A DNA stretch of 64,000 nucleotides from Hyphomicrobium sp. (GTDB lineage Bacteria > Pseudomonadota > Alphaproteobacteria > Rhizobiales > Hyphomicrobiaceae). The notes under the pieces were generated by a model, which was not told the origin of the DNA, did no database searches, and saw only the letters and a program-made list of their open reading frames with translations. Position numbers and translations under genes: made by a program. The DNA lies in contig JALHMJ010000013.1 of NCBI GenBank assembly GCA_022844105.1, forward strand, positions 32,310-96,309, given 5' to 3'. Positions 1-9,500 of the stretch are shown piece by piece (positions within the stretch are counted from its first letter, which is position 1; the number at the start of each line of letters is the position of its first letter).

Positions 1-447
1 GGGACGGTATCGTTTTCAATCCTTACCGACCGCGACCAGACCGACGACCGCCGCATCATATTGTCGGGCGCCAAGCCCGGCCTCGTCGTGCGTCTCAATG
101 CGGGCATCTATCATGTCGTGTCGACATATGGCGATGCGAACGCCGTCGTACGCAGCGACGTGACGGTGGAAGCCGGCAAACTGACCGAAGCGTCGATCCA
201 GCACACGTTTGCCAAAGTTTCATTCAAGCTGGTGGAACGGTCAGGCGGCGAAGCGCTGCCCGATACGCAATGGACGATCCAAACGCCGGAGGGCGGGGTC
301 GTCAAGGAGAGCGTCGGCGCGTTGCCGACCCATACGATGGCACCGGGGAACTACACGGTGGTCGCCCGCAACCAAGGCCGTGCGTTCCGGCGCGATTTCA
401 CCGTTGCGGATGGTCAGAACGCATCGGTCGAGATCGTTCTCCAGTAA
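1..447 (+). CDS. C-terminal part of a beta-rich hypothetical protein (5' truncated by the window edge)
   Basis: The frame is open from base 1 to the TAA at 445-447, so the start lies upstream of the window. About 148 residues are visible. They show alternating hydrophobic/polar strands with two similar halves: motifs such as RLNAGIYHVVS and TMAPGNYTVVARN recur about 70-80 residues apart, each ending in a 'G(I/N)Y' strand typical of carboxypeptidase-regulatory or Ig-like beta-sandwich repeats. No catalytic motif is visible. The gene converges on the minus-strand gene that ends 3 bases away. I do not recognise a specific family; an extracytoplasmic beta-sandwich protein is an inference from composition only. 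Confidence 0.6.
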   Translation, partial: GTVSFSILTDRDQTDDRRIILSGAKPGLVVRLNAGIYHVVSTYGDANAVVRSDVTVEAGKLTEASIQHTFAKVSFKLVERSGGEALPDTQWTIQTPEGGVVKESVGALPTHTMAPGNYTVVARNQGRAFRRDFTVADGQNASVEIVLQ

Positions 448-449
448 AT

Positions 450-1121
450 TCAGAAATTCGTGAGGACCCAGTCGGTCGGGCAACGGTTCCGCCGCATCAG
501 GTCCGCCATGCGGTCCTGATCGGCGCGGCGACCGGTTTCATGGAACAAGGTTTTTGCCATCTGCCAGTGCTCGCAGGCCGATGTCAGGTCGCCGTCTTGC
601 ATGGCAATCGCGGCAAGTTCGATGCGCGCTTCGGCGTGGATCGCCGCCAGATTGGCCTGGCGCGCCGCGCGAACCGCCGATTGCAGCAGTGCTGCAGCCT
701 CGCGGCCATTAGAACGCACGAGGAGCGATTGCGCCAGCTCCACGCTCATTCGCGCGAGCCCGGCGTGGTCATTGTCGTTCTTGGCCCTTTCGATAGCGTG
801 ACGAAGCAGGCTTTCCGTTTCGGGTGGCTGGGCCTTTTCGTCCATCAACGGCTGTGCTTCGAGGGCTTCGAGACCGACCTTCAGCGGCGATGCGGACATG
901 ATCCCGAGGGGCTCAGCCGGCGGCTGATCGGCAACAGCAGACTGTGTTGCGGCGGATGGCTCGGGACGCCCATCGGTCGGCGTCGATACAGGCGGTGCGA
1001 GCCGTTCGCCACCCGCGTCTTTGTTGCGCGTTGCCCGCCAAGCGGCCACGGCCAGGAGAAGCCACGGCAGCGCTAGCAGCAACAATCCGGCGGCGCCGTC
1101 CAATGAAACGCGCAAGTCCAT
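450..1121 (-). CDS. Membrane-anchored TPR-like hypothetical protein
   Basis: This 223-residue protein has one N-terminal hydrophobic segment (about residues 8-28, rich in Leu/Ala), followed by a Pro/Ala/Glu-rich linker. From about residue 105 to the end it is an alpha-helical, alanine-rich region with paired helices (for example AELAQSLLVRSNGREAAALL and the following helix ARIELAAIAMQDGD) that look like degenerate tetratricopeptide repeats. The layout suggests a single-pass inner-membrane protein with a protein-binding TPR domain. It lies 46 bases downstream of the broken AapJ-like gene on the same strand, so co-transcription is possible. The ATG at 1119-1121 is the first in frame. The function is unknown. 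Confidence 0.6.
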   Translation of the reverse strand: MDLRVSLDGAAGLLLLALPWLLLAVAAWRATRNKDAGGERLAPPVSTPTDGRPEPSAATQSAVADQPPAEPLGIMSASPLKVGLEALEAQPLMDEKAQPPETESLLRHAIERAKNDNDHAGLARMSVELAQSLLVRSNGREAAALLQSAVRAARQANLAAIHAEARIELAAIAMQDGDLTSACEHWQMAKTLFHETGRRADQDRMADLMRRNRCPTDWVLTNF

Positions 1122-1167
1122 TCCCGCCCCCCCCCATAAGCTTCCCGCGGTCAGCCGCTTTGGCGGA

Positions 1168-2208
1168 CTAGCGGAACTGCGGGGCGATCATTAGCCCGCC
1201 CTTGTCCCACATATTGTTGGCGCCACGCGGCAGCTCCAGCCGCGACTGCTCGCCGAGCGTGCGCTCGAAAATTTCCCCGTAACTGCCCACTTCCGCGACA
1301 ATCCGCTGAGCCCAACTCGGGTTGAGGCCCAGCCCTTCACTCAACGACGCGTCGCTGCCGAGAAACCGCAGCACGCGCGGGTCGGACGACGATGCAAAGT
1401 CAGACAATGTTGCGCGCGTCATCCCGAGCTGTTCGGCTTCCACCAAGGCCAGCAGCGTCCAACGTACGACATTCAGCCAGGGATCGTCTCCTTGCCGGAC
1501 GAAGGGGCCTGTTTGCTCTTGTGTCAAAAGCTCGGGCAGAAGGATGTGATCACCGGGCCGTGGCATGCGGCTGCGTTCATGGGCCAGCGTCGGCAAATCG
1601 CCGGTCAACAGCGTGCATGTGCCGGCGTAATACGCCTTGATGACCTCGTCCCACCTGTCGGCGAGGATGAGTTGGTACCGCATCTGGTTGGTGCCGAAGT
1701 AAGTTGCAACGGCTTTTTCGGCGCCCGTATCCCGCTGGGCGCAAATCGACTATCCGGACAGTTCCAGGATGCTTGAAATACCGAACGAGCGCGGCACGAG
1801 CAGGCCCTGGCCCTCGTGCAACAGGACGCCAGCGAAACGCATTTTCAGGTCGGCCTCACGCGAGAGCGTCCACGTCGTGCCGCCGAGCAGAATGTCGATG
1901 TCGCCGGTCGAGAGCGCGCGTGGCCCTTCCGCAGGGCTGACCGGGCGGAACTTCGCCTTCGTGCGGTCGCCGAAGACGGCAGCGGCGACGGCGCCGCAAA
2001 ACTCTATCTCGATGCCGCTCCACCGGCCGCTCTGATCGACGGCCGACAGCCCATCAAGGCGATCGGAGACGCCGCAGACAACGTGTCCGCGATCACGAAC
2101 GGTTTGCAGGACGCCGGCAGCGACGCTCGCGGATTCGAGACATTGCGCCATCAGCACCATGATCAACAATGCGGTGGCCCGTGCGCTGGCCTGCTTCAGG
2201 ACCTTCAT
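1168..2208 (-). pseudogene. AapJ-like amino-acid ABC transporter substrate-binding protein interrupted by one in-frame amber codon
   Basis: Two open pieces (1750-2208 and 1168-1749) lie in the same frame, separated only by a TAG at 1750-1752. The N-terminal piece starts at ATG 2206-2208 with a signal peptide (MKVLKQASARATALLIMV) and continues with the family start VRDRGHVVCGVSD. The C-terminal piece resumes immediately after the stop (SICAQRDTGAEKAV...) and runs through NPSWAQRIVAEVGSYGEIFER, which is typical of AapJ/BztA general L-amino-acid binding proteins. Together they give about 346 codons, the usual family length. No aapQMP permease or ATPase genes are adjacent. A nonsense mutation in an orphan binding protein is the simplest reading; a sequencing error or stop readthrough is not excluded. 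Confidence 0.8.
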
Positions 2209-2443
2209 CGCCGTGTCGGTTCCTCGCCCGCGGTCCACCCATGCGGACCGCCGCTCGCGCAGCCGGTCCTGACGGCGCGGGCGAAGCGGCGCGTTGATGT
2301 CGCCCGAGCTTTCGCCTCCACTGTCATCCAGCATCGACAGACAAGCCCGAACCTACACGGCCGGTCAAGGGCTTGACCGATGATGCGAGTTGGGTCACAC
2401 GGCCCCAGAGAGGGTCCGTTTGCGGGCGCCGGGAGAGATCGAC

Positions 2444-3634
2444 ATGGCTACGACGGACGATGACACGCCAGTGACGCCGGCCACGGCCGTTGTGCATCTT
2501 GGACGAGAGCCCCATGCCCATCATGGCTTCGTCAACGTCCCCGTCTACCGCGGCTCGACTGTCCTCTATCCGACGCTCGCGAGCCTCGACGCCATGACAC
2601 AAGCCTATACGTACGGGCGGCGCGGTACGCCGACGGTGCGGGCTTTGGAAGATGCGCTGACCCGACTTGCCGGCGGCGCCGATACCAAGCTGGCCGCGTC
2701 GGGCTATCAGGCCGTGACCACGGCACTGCTGGCATTCGTCGAGGCCGGCGATCATATCCTGATGGTCGATACGACGTATCAGCCGACGCGCCAGTTTTGC
2801 GACTATATGCTCCGACGGCTCGGTGTTGAAACGGAATACTACGATCCTCTCATCGGCAGCGGCATCGCCCGGCTCATCAGGCCCAACACGCGACTTGTTT
2901 ACGTCGAGAGCCCTGGTTCGCAGACATTCGAGATGCAGGATGTTCCGGCCATCGCGGCCGCGGCCCGGGCGGCATCGGACAAGATTTGGGTGCTGGCCGA
3001 TAACACGTGGGCAAGCCCGCTCTACTGTCAGCCGCTGGCGCTCGGCGCCGATGTCTCGATCGAAGCCGGCACGAAATATCTCGTCGGACACGCCGATGCG
3101 CTCCTGGGCTCAGTGACGTCGAATAAACGCGCGGCGCGGCACATCGAGCGATCGGCGGGACATCTGGGCGTCTGTCCCGGCTCGGAAGAGACGTTTCTGG
3201 GACTGCGCGGGCTGCGCACGCTCGATGTGCGCCTGGCGCGGCATCAGGAAACGGGCCTCAGCCTTGCACGCTGGCTACAGGGGCGGACGGAAATCACGCG
3301 CGTCATGCATCCAGCGCTTCCCGACGATCCGGGACACGCGCTTTGGAAACGGGATTGCAAGGGCTCGACGGGTCTTTTTGCGGTGCTGCTGCGGCCAGTG
3401 TCGCGTCGCGCGCTGGCGGCGTTTCTCGACGGCTTGAAGCTCTTTGGAATGGGTTATTCCTGGGGCGGGTATGAAAGCCTTGTCATTCCGTTCGATTGCA
3501 GCTCCTACAGGACGGCTGCGCCATGGACGGGAGAAGGCCAGACCCTGCGTTTCCATGCCGGGCTGGAGAATGCCGATGACCTCATTGCCGATCTGGCGGC
3601 CGGTTTTGACCGGATGGCCGCGGCATCGATCTGA
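2444..3634 (+). CDS. metC: Cystathionine beta-lyase (PLP-dependent Cys/Met metabolism family)
   Basis: This 396-residue protein belongs to the Cys/Met metabolism PLP enzymes (fold type I), which cleave cystathionine to homocysteine, pyruvate and ammonia. Visible landmarks are the N-terminal YTYGRRGTPT (YxYxRxxNPT-like phosphate-contact motif with G in place of N), LADNTWASPLY around the PLP-ring aspartate, and the Schiff-base lysine in EAGTKYLVGH (about K211). The C-terminal GMGYSWGGYESLV with a Trp-Gly-Gly is characteristic of MetC rather than MetB or MetZ. The chosen ATG has a GGGAGAG ribosome site 6 bases upstream; an upstream in-frame ATG at 2390 lacks one. It lies next to a divergent AapJ-like pseudogene and converges directly on the peptide transporter. 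Confidence 0.9.
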   Translation: MATTDDDTPVTPATAVVHLGREPHAHHGFVNVPVYRGSTVLYPTLASLDAMTQAYTYGRRGTPTVRALEDALTRLAGGADTKLAASGYQAVTTALLAFVEAGDHILMVDTTYQPTRQFCDYMLRRLGVETEYYDPLIGSGIARLIRPNTRLVYVESPGSQTFEMQDVPAIAAAARAASDKIWVLADNTWASPLYCQPLALGADVSIEAGTKYLVGHADALLGSVTSNKRAARHIERSAGHLGVCPGSEETFLGLRGLRTLDVRLARHQETGLSLARWLQGRTEITRVMHPALPDDPGHALWKRDCKGSTGLFAVLLRPVSRRALAAFLDGLKLFGMGYSWGGYESLVIPFDCSSYRTAAPWTGEGQTLRFHAGLENADDLIADLAAGFDRMAAASI

Positions 3635-5143
3635 TCAGCGAACGCCGCCCATCCATTTTTTTACGAGCGGCGTGATTGCCAGCAAAACCAGCGCGGCGAT
3701 GGCCACGAAAAGAGCCTGATCGAGGAAAAATCGGGAGAGGGCATTGGCGTCCGTCGATTGAAAACCGGCCCCGAGCACGCCCGCAAGCTTGTTGCCAAAG
3801 GCGCTGCCGAGAAACCATATGCCGAGCACGAGACCGGTCGCGCGGACGGGCGCCAGCTTGGTCATGGTACTGAGACCGACAGGGCTCAGCAGCAGTTCTC
3901 CGACGGTCTGCAGGAAATAGAGTCCGACAAGCCAGAGCGGGCTTACTTTGCCGTCGGCGGTGAGCAATGCGGCCGGCACCATGAGCAAAAATGAGGCGGC
4001 CAGAAATCCCAGACCAAGAGAGAATTTTACCGGGCTCGACGGCTGGGCGGCTCCAAGGCGCGTCCACAGCGCAGCGAAGAGCGGCGCCAGAAGAATGACG
4101 AAGAGCGAGTTCAGAGCGAGGTACCAAGCTGATGGGAAGGTCGTGCCAGCGATCTCGTTGTGCGTGAGATTATTGGCAAAAAGAGCGATCGAGAGGCCGG
4201 CCTGCTCGAAGATGGCCCAGAAGATCATGGCGGCCAGAAAAAAGACAAGGATCGCTGCAATACGCTGAGCTTCGGCCGTCCCGCGGGTTGCGAACCATAC
4301 GATCGCGACGATTGGCACCAGTAGTACGACGGTGCGCATCCAGCCAAAGCCCGGCCAATCCGACATGACCATCATCGCGGCAAGAACAGCCGTTGCCAGA
4401 ACGATGAGAAGGGTATCGCGAACGGCGGCGGGATCATCAGCGGGCGCGTCGGACCGAGCGGCGTTCTCGGTATTGATGAAAAGCTGCGACTGGCGGAAGA
4501 ACACCCCGAGGCCAATGGCCATGCCTATCCCGGCAGCGGCGAACCCGAAATGCCAGCTCGTCGACGGGTCGATCCCTGCCGACGCTAGACCCGCTTTGAA
4601 GCCGGCTCCCTGGGCCAGATAGCCCGTGACGAGTGGCGCCAGGAATGCGCCGATGTTGATGCCCATGTAGAAGATCGAGAAGCCGGCGTCGCGGCGCTCG
4701 TCGTCGCGCGCGTACAGGCTGCCGACAAGAACGGAGATGCTGGGCTTGAACAGCCCCGTGCCCACAGCTACGAGGATGAGCCCGAGGTAGAACGTCGCTG
4801 TCGCTTGCAGAGCGAGCGTAAAATGGCCGAGCGCGATGATGGCGCCGCCGATGAGCACGGCACGTGACGCGGTGAGCCAGCGGTCCGCAAGAAATCCGCC
4901 GGGGATCGCCAGCATGTAAACGGCCATGGTGTAGTTGCCATAGACAAGCGCGGCTTCGGCGGTCGAGAAGCCGAGGCCGCCCTGCTGCGGCGGCGTCACC
5001 ATGAACAGGACGAGCAGCGCTCGCATGCCGTAGTAGGAAAAGCGCTCCCACAATTCGGTGAAAAACAACGTGCGCAAACCGGCCGGCTGGCGCACGTCAA
5101 TGCCGTCACTCAATGTCGTCACTGCCCCGCCATCCGTCGTCAC
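3635..5143 (-). CDS. POT/PTR2 family proton-dependent oligopeptide transporter
   Basis: This 502-residue integral membrane protein has about 14 hydrophobic segments. The first helix carries the POT signature ExxERFSYYG (ELWERFSYYGMR), whose glutamate and arginine are required for proton-coupled di/tripeptide uptake. The second PTR2 motif (FSIFYMGINIGAFLAPL) lies at about residue 155. Length and layout match DtpA/DtpT transporters of the major facilitator superfamily. The start is a GTG at 5141-5143 with GAGG five bases upstream. The stop abuts the stop of metC, so the two genes converge. Peptide import next to methionine biosynthesis may reflect shared amino-acid supply, but this is inference. 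Confidence 0.9.
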   Translation of the reverse strand: MTTDGGAVTTLSDGIDVRQPAGLRTLFFTELWERFSYYGMRALLVLFMVTPPQQGGLGFSTAEAALVYGNYTMAVYMLAIPGGFLADRWLTASRAVLIGGAIIALGHFTLALQATATFYLGLILVAVGTGLFKPSISVLVGSLYARDDERRDAGFSIFYMGINIGAFLAPLVTGYLAQGAGFKAGLASAGIDPSTSWHFGFAAAGIGMAIGLGVFFRQSQLFINTENAARSDAPADDPAAVRDTLLIVLATAVLAAMMVMSDWPGFGWMRTVVLLVPIVAIVWFATRGTAEAQRIAAILVFFLAAMIFWAIFEQAGLSIALFANNLTHNEIAGTTFPSAWYLALNSLFVILLAPLFAALWTRLGAAQPSSPVKFSLGLGFLAASFLLMVPAALLTADGKVSPLWLVGLYFLQTVGELLLSPVGLSTMTKLAPVRATGLVLGIWFLGSAFGNKLAGVLGAGFQSTDANALSRFFLDQALFVAIAALVLLAITPLVKKWMGGVR

Positions 5144-5211
5144 GCGTCCTCATTCAACCGGGACGGCGACTGTCGGCGCGACGGCGGGGCGTTGCAAGCG
5201 GGTAGTTAAGT

Positions 5212-5988
5212 TCAGGCGCTTCCGACGGTGTAGGAGACCCAGACATTGGGTTCTTCGTAGCGGCCGCGCTGGCGCTCCAGATCGATCTCAAGCGGCACGA
5301 GGGCGCCGGGCACGTCGTATGTTCCCGAACGATCGAAGCGCTGCTTGGTCCAGTTCTCCCAGAAGCCCACAGGTTCCTCCACGACCATCGAGCGCGCGCA
5401 GGGGCCAATCAGACGTCCGCCGGACGCCAGATGACTGCGGATCCAAGGGTCGTATGGTCGGCCGCGGCCGTCCGTCCAGGTGATGTAGTCGTCGATTGAA
5501 ACCCTGGGATGGTGGGCCTTCATGGACGGGCGCACGGGCGCTACGAGGCCTTGCAGACCTTTGCGCTCCGCCAGCGCAATGAGTTCGCGGATCATGAGAC
5601 GGGCATAGCCCTTCTCGCGGTAAATCGCGGGCACGGAGATGGCCAGCGCGCCGAGGGTGTCGGGGGCTTCATCGGGGCTACGCGAAGCCGCGTGCTCCAC
5701 GACCCAGTCCCAACCTTCCGGCGGCAATCCGTCGATGCCGCGGCAGGAGAGCGGAACGCAATTGGCAACGGCGACAGGATAGCCGCGGATCTCGTCGACA
5801 AGGCAGAGCTGGAAGTCGGCGTAGGTCTCGAGCAGGCCCTCGTACAAGTCATAGTGGGGTCGTGTGTAATTCAGGTAGCCAAGTTCGTTCCAGGCGGCTT
5901 GCTCAATGGCGCCGGCTGCTTTTCGCAACTGTGGGCATTCGGCACGGGTCCTGATCTTGAGATGAGACGTCGGGGATTGGGCGAGCAT
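5212..5988 (-). CDS. GNAT-fold acetyltransferase family protein
   Basis: This 258-residue soluble protein has a central GNAT-like core. The stretch DTLGALAISVPAIYREKGYA is followed by LMIRELIALAERKGLQGLVA, which corresponds to acetyl-CoA-binding motif A (R/Q-x-x-G-x-G/A, here REKGYA) and its helix. The C-terminal third (PVGFWENWTKQRF) is not part of the minimal GNAT fold and defines a subfamily found in alphaproteobacteria; its substrate is unknown. The ATG at 5986-5988 is preceded by AAAGGACACC, a good ribosome site. It lies 68 bases from the POT transporter gene on the same strand and could be transcribed with it. Confidence 0.75.
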   Translation of the reverse strand: MLAQSPTSHLKIRTRAECPQLRKAAGAIEQAAWNELGYLNYTRPHYDLYEGLLETYADFQLCLVDEIRGYPVAVANCVPLSCRGIDGLPPEGWDWVVEHAASRSPDEAPDTLGALAISVPAIYREKGYARLMIRELIALAERKGLQGLVAPVRPSMKAHHPRVSIDDYITWTDGRGRPYDPWIRSHLASGGRLIGPCARSMVVEEPVGFWENWTKQRFDRSGTYDVPGALVPLEIDLERQRGRYEEPNVWVSYTVGSA

Positions 5989-6196
5989 GGTGTCCTTTCC
6001 AGGCGCGGCCTCACGGCCAGCGCAACGCTTGGTTAATCAAACGTCACCATGACTACCTCTAGTTGTATTCAATTTCAAGTTGTGATTAATGAGACACGTC
6101 TTGATTCGACGTCCCCTAATTGTCCGTGAAGGTCTATCAGCAAGATAAAATTCAACTTTAGATTGTAGATTTGTGGCAGGAAAGAGGACCCGCTCC

Positions 6197-8500
6197 ATGC
6201 CCGCATCGACACCATCCATGAACAATTTTGTCAAAGACCGAGACCTTCGCCGCCTCATCAACGTGACAGCGATTGGGTTCACGTTTGCCGGCGTCGTGCT
6301 TCTTTGCGTCATTCTCTATGCGGCGTGGGCCGCCAACTCCAGCGCGAGGGAGCGCGAAACGGCGCTTTTGAATAACGCGCTCAACCGAAGCATTCATCGT
6401 ACGCTCAACGAGCAGAAGAGCGTCGCTTGGTGGGACGATGCCTACGCTGCACTGCATGGCAGCGCGCCGGCGACGGAATTTCTCGACAGCGAATTCGGCA
6501 TCTTCCTCAGCGAAACATACGGCCACGACGTCATCGCCATTCTTGATGACAACAACCTGCCGGTCTTTCTTTATTCAGGCGGATCGCGCCGCCCGGTGGC
6601 AGATTTCGAGCGCTACAATAACATTGTCGCTCCGGTCGTCGCAGAACTGCGCGGTTTGCCGGGCCGCAGCCTGCGCCAGCGTCCGGATCTGTTCGGAGCC
6701 GACCAGAAGAGCTACCGCAGCATAGGGTCGCCGCTCGATAGTGCCCGGTGGGCTGGCCATCTCATGACGGTTGACCAACAACCGGCCGTCGTTGCCGCGC
6801 TGACTATTTTGCCGAACGTCGACAAGACGCTGCTAAAGCCCGGGCGAGCTCACATTCTTCTCAGCGTCAACGTGATCGACGAGGACTACCTGAAGGAGTT
6901 GGGCCGCAGTCTGCTGCTGACCGATCTATCGCTCAGCCGCAAGCCGGTGGAAAAGCCAGGCTCCGTAACGATGCCGCTTGAGACGGACGAGGGCCACCTT
7001 GCCGGGCTAGTGAGCTGGAAGACGGAGCAGCCGGGCCGGTCGCTCATCTCAATCATTCTCCCGCTGGTCGCAATCGGATTTATCGCGGTCGCGGCCGCTG
7101 CGCATATCATGTTGCAGCGCCTGCGCAATACATCGACGCATCTGGCACTGGAAGAGAAGCGTTCACGGCATGCAGCCAAGCACGATGCCCTCTCCGGGCT
7201 GCCGAACCGGGCGCATTTTGCAGAACATCTTGAAACCGCGCTTGCCGGTCTCGACCCATCCGGGTCCAAACAGCATGCGATTGTCGCCTACCTTGATGTC
7301 GACCGGTTCAAGGATATCAACGACACGATGGGACACTCGGCCGGCGACGACCTGGTCCGCGAGGTTGCCAATCGTCTGCGCGCGCACGTCCGCTCCGGTG
7401 ATATCATTGCGCGCTACGGCGGCGACGAATTCGCGATCCTATGGATGTCCGCCGATCCCGAAGCGCCGGCGCTTCTGGCGAGCCGCATCGCGCGCGCCTT
7501 GCTGTCGCCGATCGAGCTCGAAGGTCAGCCGATCGCGGTGACGGCTTCGGTTGGAATCGCGATTGCCCCGCTGCATGGCCGCACCGTCGACGAGGTGATG
7601 CGGCATGCCGATATCGCGCTCTACGAGGCAAAGAACGCGGGCCGCAACAGGACGATCGTGTTCAGTGCCGACATGGCCGAACAGGTGGAACAGCGCCGCG
7701 CCATCGAAATGGATTTGACGACCGCAATCAGCAACGACGAACTGACGGTTGCCTACCAGCCGATCATCAGTTGCGATACGGGCGCCATCGTCGGTGTCGA
7801 AGCTCTGGCCCGATGGACGCATGCGAAACGAGGCCAAATTCCGCCGGGTGTCTTCATTCCGATTGCCGAGCAGGCCGGCCTGATGGCGGCACTGGGCGAG
7901 CGCGTCCTGGCGCGAACCATGCGCGATTGGCATGCCTGGCCGCACCTGGAAGTCTCGATCAATATCTCACCATTGCAATTTCGACAGTCCGATATCGTGG
8001 CCATCCTGGGCAGCATGGCGACCCAATATCAAATCGATCCATCGCGGTTTGTTCTGGAAATCACGGAAGGTGTGCTGATGGACGCTGGAGAGCGAACTCA
8101 CGAAGCGCTCGAGGGCATTCGCAACCTCGGATTTCGCATGGCACTCGACGACTTCGGGACGGGTTACTCAAGCCTCGCGTATCTGTGCAACTTCCAGTTC
8201 GACAAGATCAAGGTCGACCGCTCGTTTGTCAGCGGCTTAGCGAAATCGGCAAGCTTCAGAACCATCGTGCAGTCGGTCGTCTCGCTCGGTAACGGCCTGG
8301 GCATGAAGATTGTCGCCGAAGGCGTCGAGCTGGCAACCGAGGCGCAGTCCATGACCGCGTACGGCTGCTCGGAAATGCAGGGCTATTACTTCGCAAAGCC
8401 GATGCCGCGCGAAGCCCTCGAGGTTTTTCTACATTCTTACACGCCGGCACCGCGCGCTTTGTCGAACGAGCCTGTTCTGCGTATCGTCGCGGCGCCGTAG
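6197..8500 (+). CDS. CHASE4-GGDEF-EAL cyclic-di-GMP signalling protein
   Basis: This 767-residue membrane protein has a first transmembrane helix at about residues 24-48, a periplasmic CHASE4-type sensor (signature WWDDAYAALHG near residue 77), and a second helix around 290-310. The diguanylate cyclase domain carries an intact active site RYGGDEF (GGDEF at 408-412) and the phosphodiesterase domain carries VEALARW (EAL at 535-537) with the DDFGTGYSSL and KVDRSFV motifs. Both catalytic sites look intact, so synthesis or hydrolysis could dominate depending on the signal. I chose ATG 6197 because AAAGAGGA lies 9 bases upstream; a GTG at 6173 is the longer alternative. The upstream 200 bases are AT-rich and probably hold the promoter. 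A link to the downstream giant adhesin is plausible but unproven. Confidence 0.93.
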   Translation: MPASTPSMNNFVKDRDLRRLINVTAIGFTFAGVVLLCVILYAAWAANSSARERETALLNNALNRSIHRTLNEQKSVAWWDDAYAALHGSAPATEFLDSEFGIFLSETYGHDVIAILDDNNLPVFLYSGGSRRPVADFERYNNIVAPVVAELRGLPGRSLRQRPDLFGADQKSYRSIGSPLDSARWAGHLMTVDQQPAVVAALTILPNVDKTLLKPGRAHILLSVNVIDEDYLKELGRSLLLTDLSLSRKPVEKPGSVTMPLETDEGHLAGLVSWKTEQPGRSLISIILPLVAIGFIAVAAAAHIMLQRLRNTSTHLALEEKRSRHAAKHDALSGLPNRAHFAEHLETALAGLDPSGSKQHAIVAYLDVDRFKDINDTMGHSAGDDLVREVANRLRAHVRSGDIIARYGGDEFAILWMSADPEAPALLASRIARALLSPIELEGQPIAVTASVGIAIAPLHGRTVDEVMRHADIALYEAKNAGRNRTIVFSADMAEQVEQRRAIEMDLTTAISNDELTVAYQPIISCDTGAIVGVEALARWTHAKRGQIPPGVFIPIAEQAGLMAALGERVLARTMRDWHAWPHLEVSINISPLQFRQSDIVAILGSMATQYQIDPSRFVLEITEGVLMDAGERTHEALEGIRNLGFRMALDDFGTGYSSLAYLCNFQFDKIKVDRSFVSGLAKSASFRTIVQSVVSLGNGLGMKIVAEGVELATEAQSMTAYGCSEMQGYYFAKPMPREALEVFLHSYTPAPRALSNEPVLRIVAAP

Positions 8501-8527
8501 ACACCGATTGACCACGGGGGGGATGGC

Positions 8528-9343
8528 ATGACGACGACCAAGGCGGCGTTTGCGCACAGCAAAATTTCAGTTTTGAAAACGTTTGTTACCAACAAGGATG
8601 CGGCTTGGCACGCTTTCGATCCTGAAGCCTACTTCACTCACTACTATGGCAAACCACATCCTGATGACGATGTGCTCACGGTCCTTGCCGCCCGCGCACT
8701 GAAGGACGCGGCAGATGCCAGCCCGCGTGGCCTCGACGTGATCGACGTGGGAACGGGACCCAGTCTCATTCCGCTGCTGGCGGCACTGCCGGTCGCAACG
8801 CGGCTGACGGCGTGGGAGTATGCCGCGCCAAACCTTGAGTGGCTGGCGCGTGAACTGAGTGGCACGGCATTGCGGCCGCAATGGCTGCACTTCTGGCAGT
8901 CGGTGAAAGCAGCCCATTGCGTTGAAGGAGCGGGTTCCAACCCGCTTCTGGCGCATGATCCTTTACCACTGCTCGTCCAGCGCGTTCGTCTGCTCCGCGG
9001 ATCCATTTTCGACCTGCCCCGGCAAGCCTATGATGCGGCGACGATGTTTTTTTGCGCGGAATCGATCACGTCCAGTCGCGCGGAATTCGGCGCGGCCGTT
9101 ACAGCCTTTACGTCGACCGTGCGACCGGGCGGCACAGTTGCAGCAGCGTTCCTCTCAGGTTCATCGGGCTACAACGTCTCAGACCGGCGTTTTCCAGCCG
9201 TTTCGTTGACGGAGGCGCAGATCACAGACGCGCTTGCCCCACGGCTGGCGTCGCTTTCGGTCACACCCATCGGACTGTCGGATCATGAGATCCGCAGCGG
9301 GTATTCCGGCGCGCTGTTTATCAGCGGCCGTACGCGTAGCTGA
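8528..9343 (+). CDS. NNMT/PNMT/TEMT-like SAM-dependent methyltransferase (SCO2525-type)
   Basis: This 271-residue soluble protein has a class I methyltransferase fold. SAM-binding motif I is VIDVGTGPSLIPLL (about residues 76-89), preceded by the family's N-terminal signature WHAFDPEAYFTHYYGKPHPD. That Phe-Asp-x-x-x-Tyr ... Tyr arrangement is seen in nicotinamide/phenylethanolamine N-methyltransferase relatives and in bacterial SCO2525-type proteins. TMFFCAESITSS corresponds to the post-II loop. Its small-molecule amine substrate cannot be predicted. It starts 27 bases after the GGDEF/EAL gene with GGGGGGATGGC upstream, so the two are probably co-transcribed. Confidence 0.8.
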   Translation: MTTTKAAFAHSKISVLKTFVTNKDAAWHAFDPEAYFTHYYGKPHPDDDVLTVLAARALKDAADASPRGLDVIDVGTGPSLIPLLAALPVATRLTAWEYAAPNLEWLARELSGTALRPQWLHFWQSVKAAHCVEGAGSNPLLAHDPLPLLVQRVRLLRGSIFDLPRQAYDAATMFFCAESITSSRAEFGAAVTAFTSTVRPGGTVAAAFLSGSSGYNVSDRRFPAVSLTEAQITDALAPRLASLSVTPIGLSDHEIRSGYSGALFISGRTRS

Positions 9344-9500
9344 GGGGGCCGGCGGAATTTCTTCGGTCGCTGCCCGTTAGAGGCCATGATGGTACGGGAT
9401 ATTTGTTCCGAATCATTCATCGCGCAAAGCGGCGATGATCCGAATCAGTCATGCGTTGTAAGGCCCGCCACCGGACCGCCGGGGCTATCCAGGACAACGC

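Noticed and set aside
270..1076. 268-codon plus-strand frame
   Set aside because: Shadow of the TPR-like gene and the partial first gene, Arg/Cys-rich.
2324..3091. 255-codon minus-strand frame
   Set aside because: Antisense to metC, Arg-rich composition, no ribosome site.
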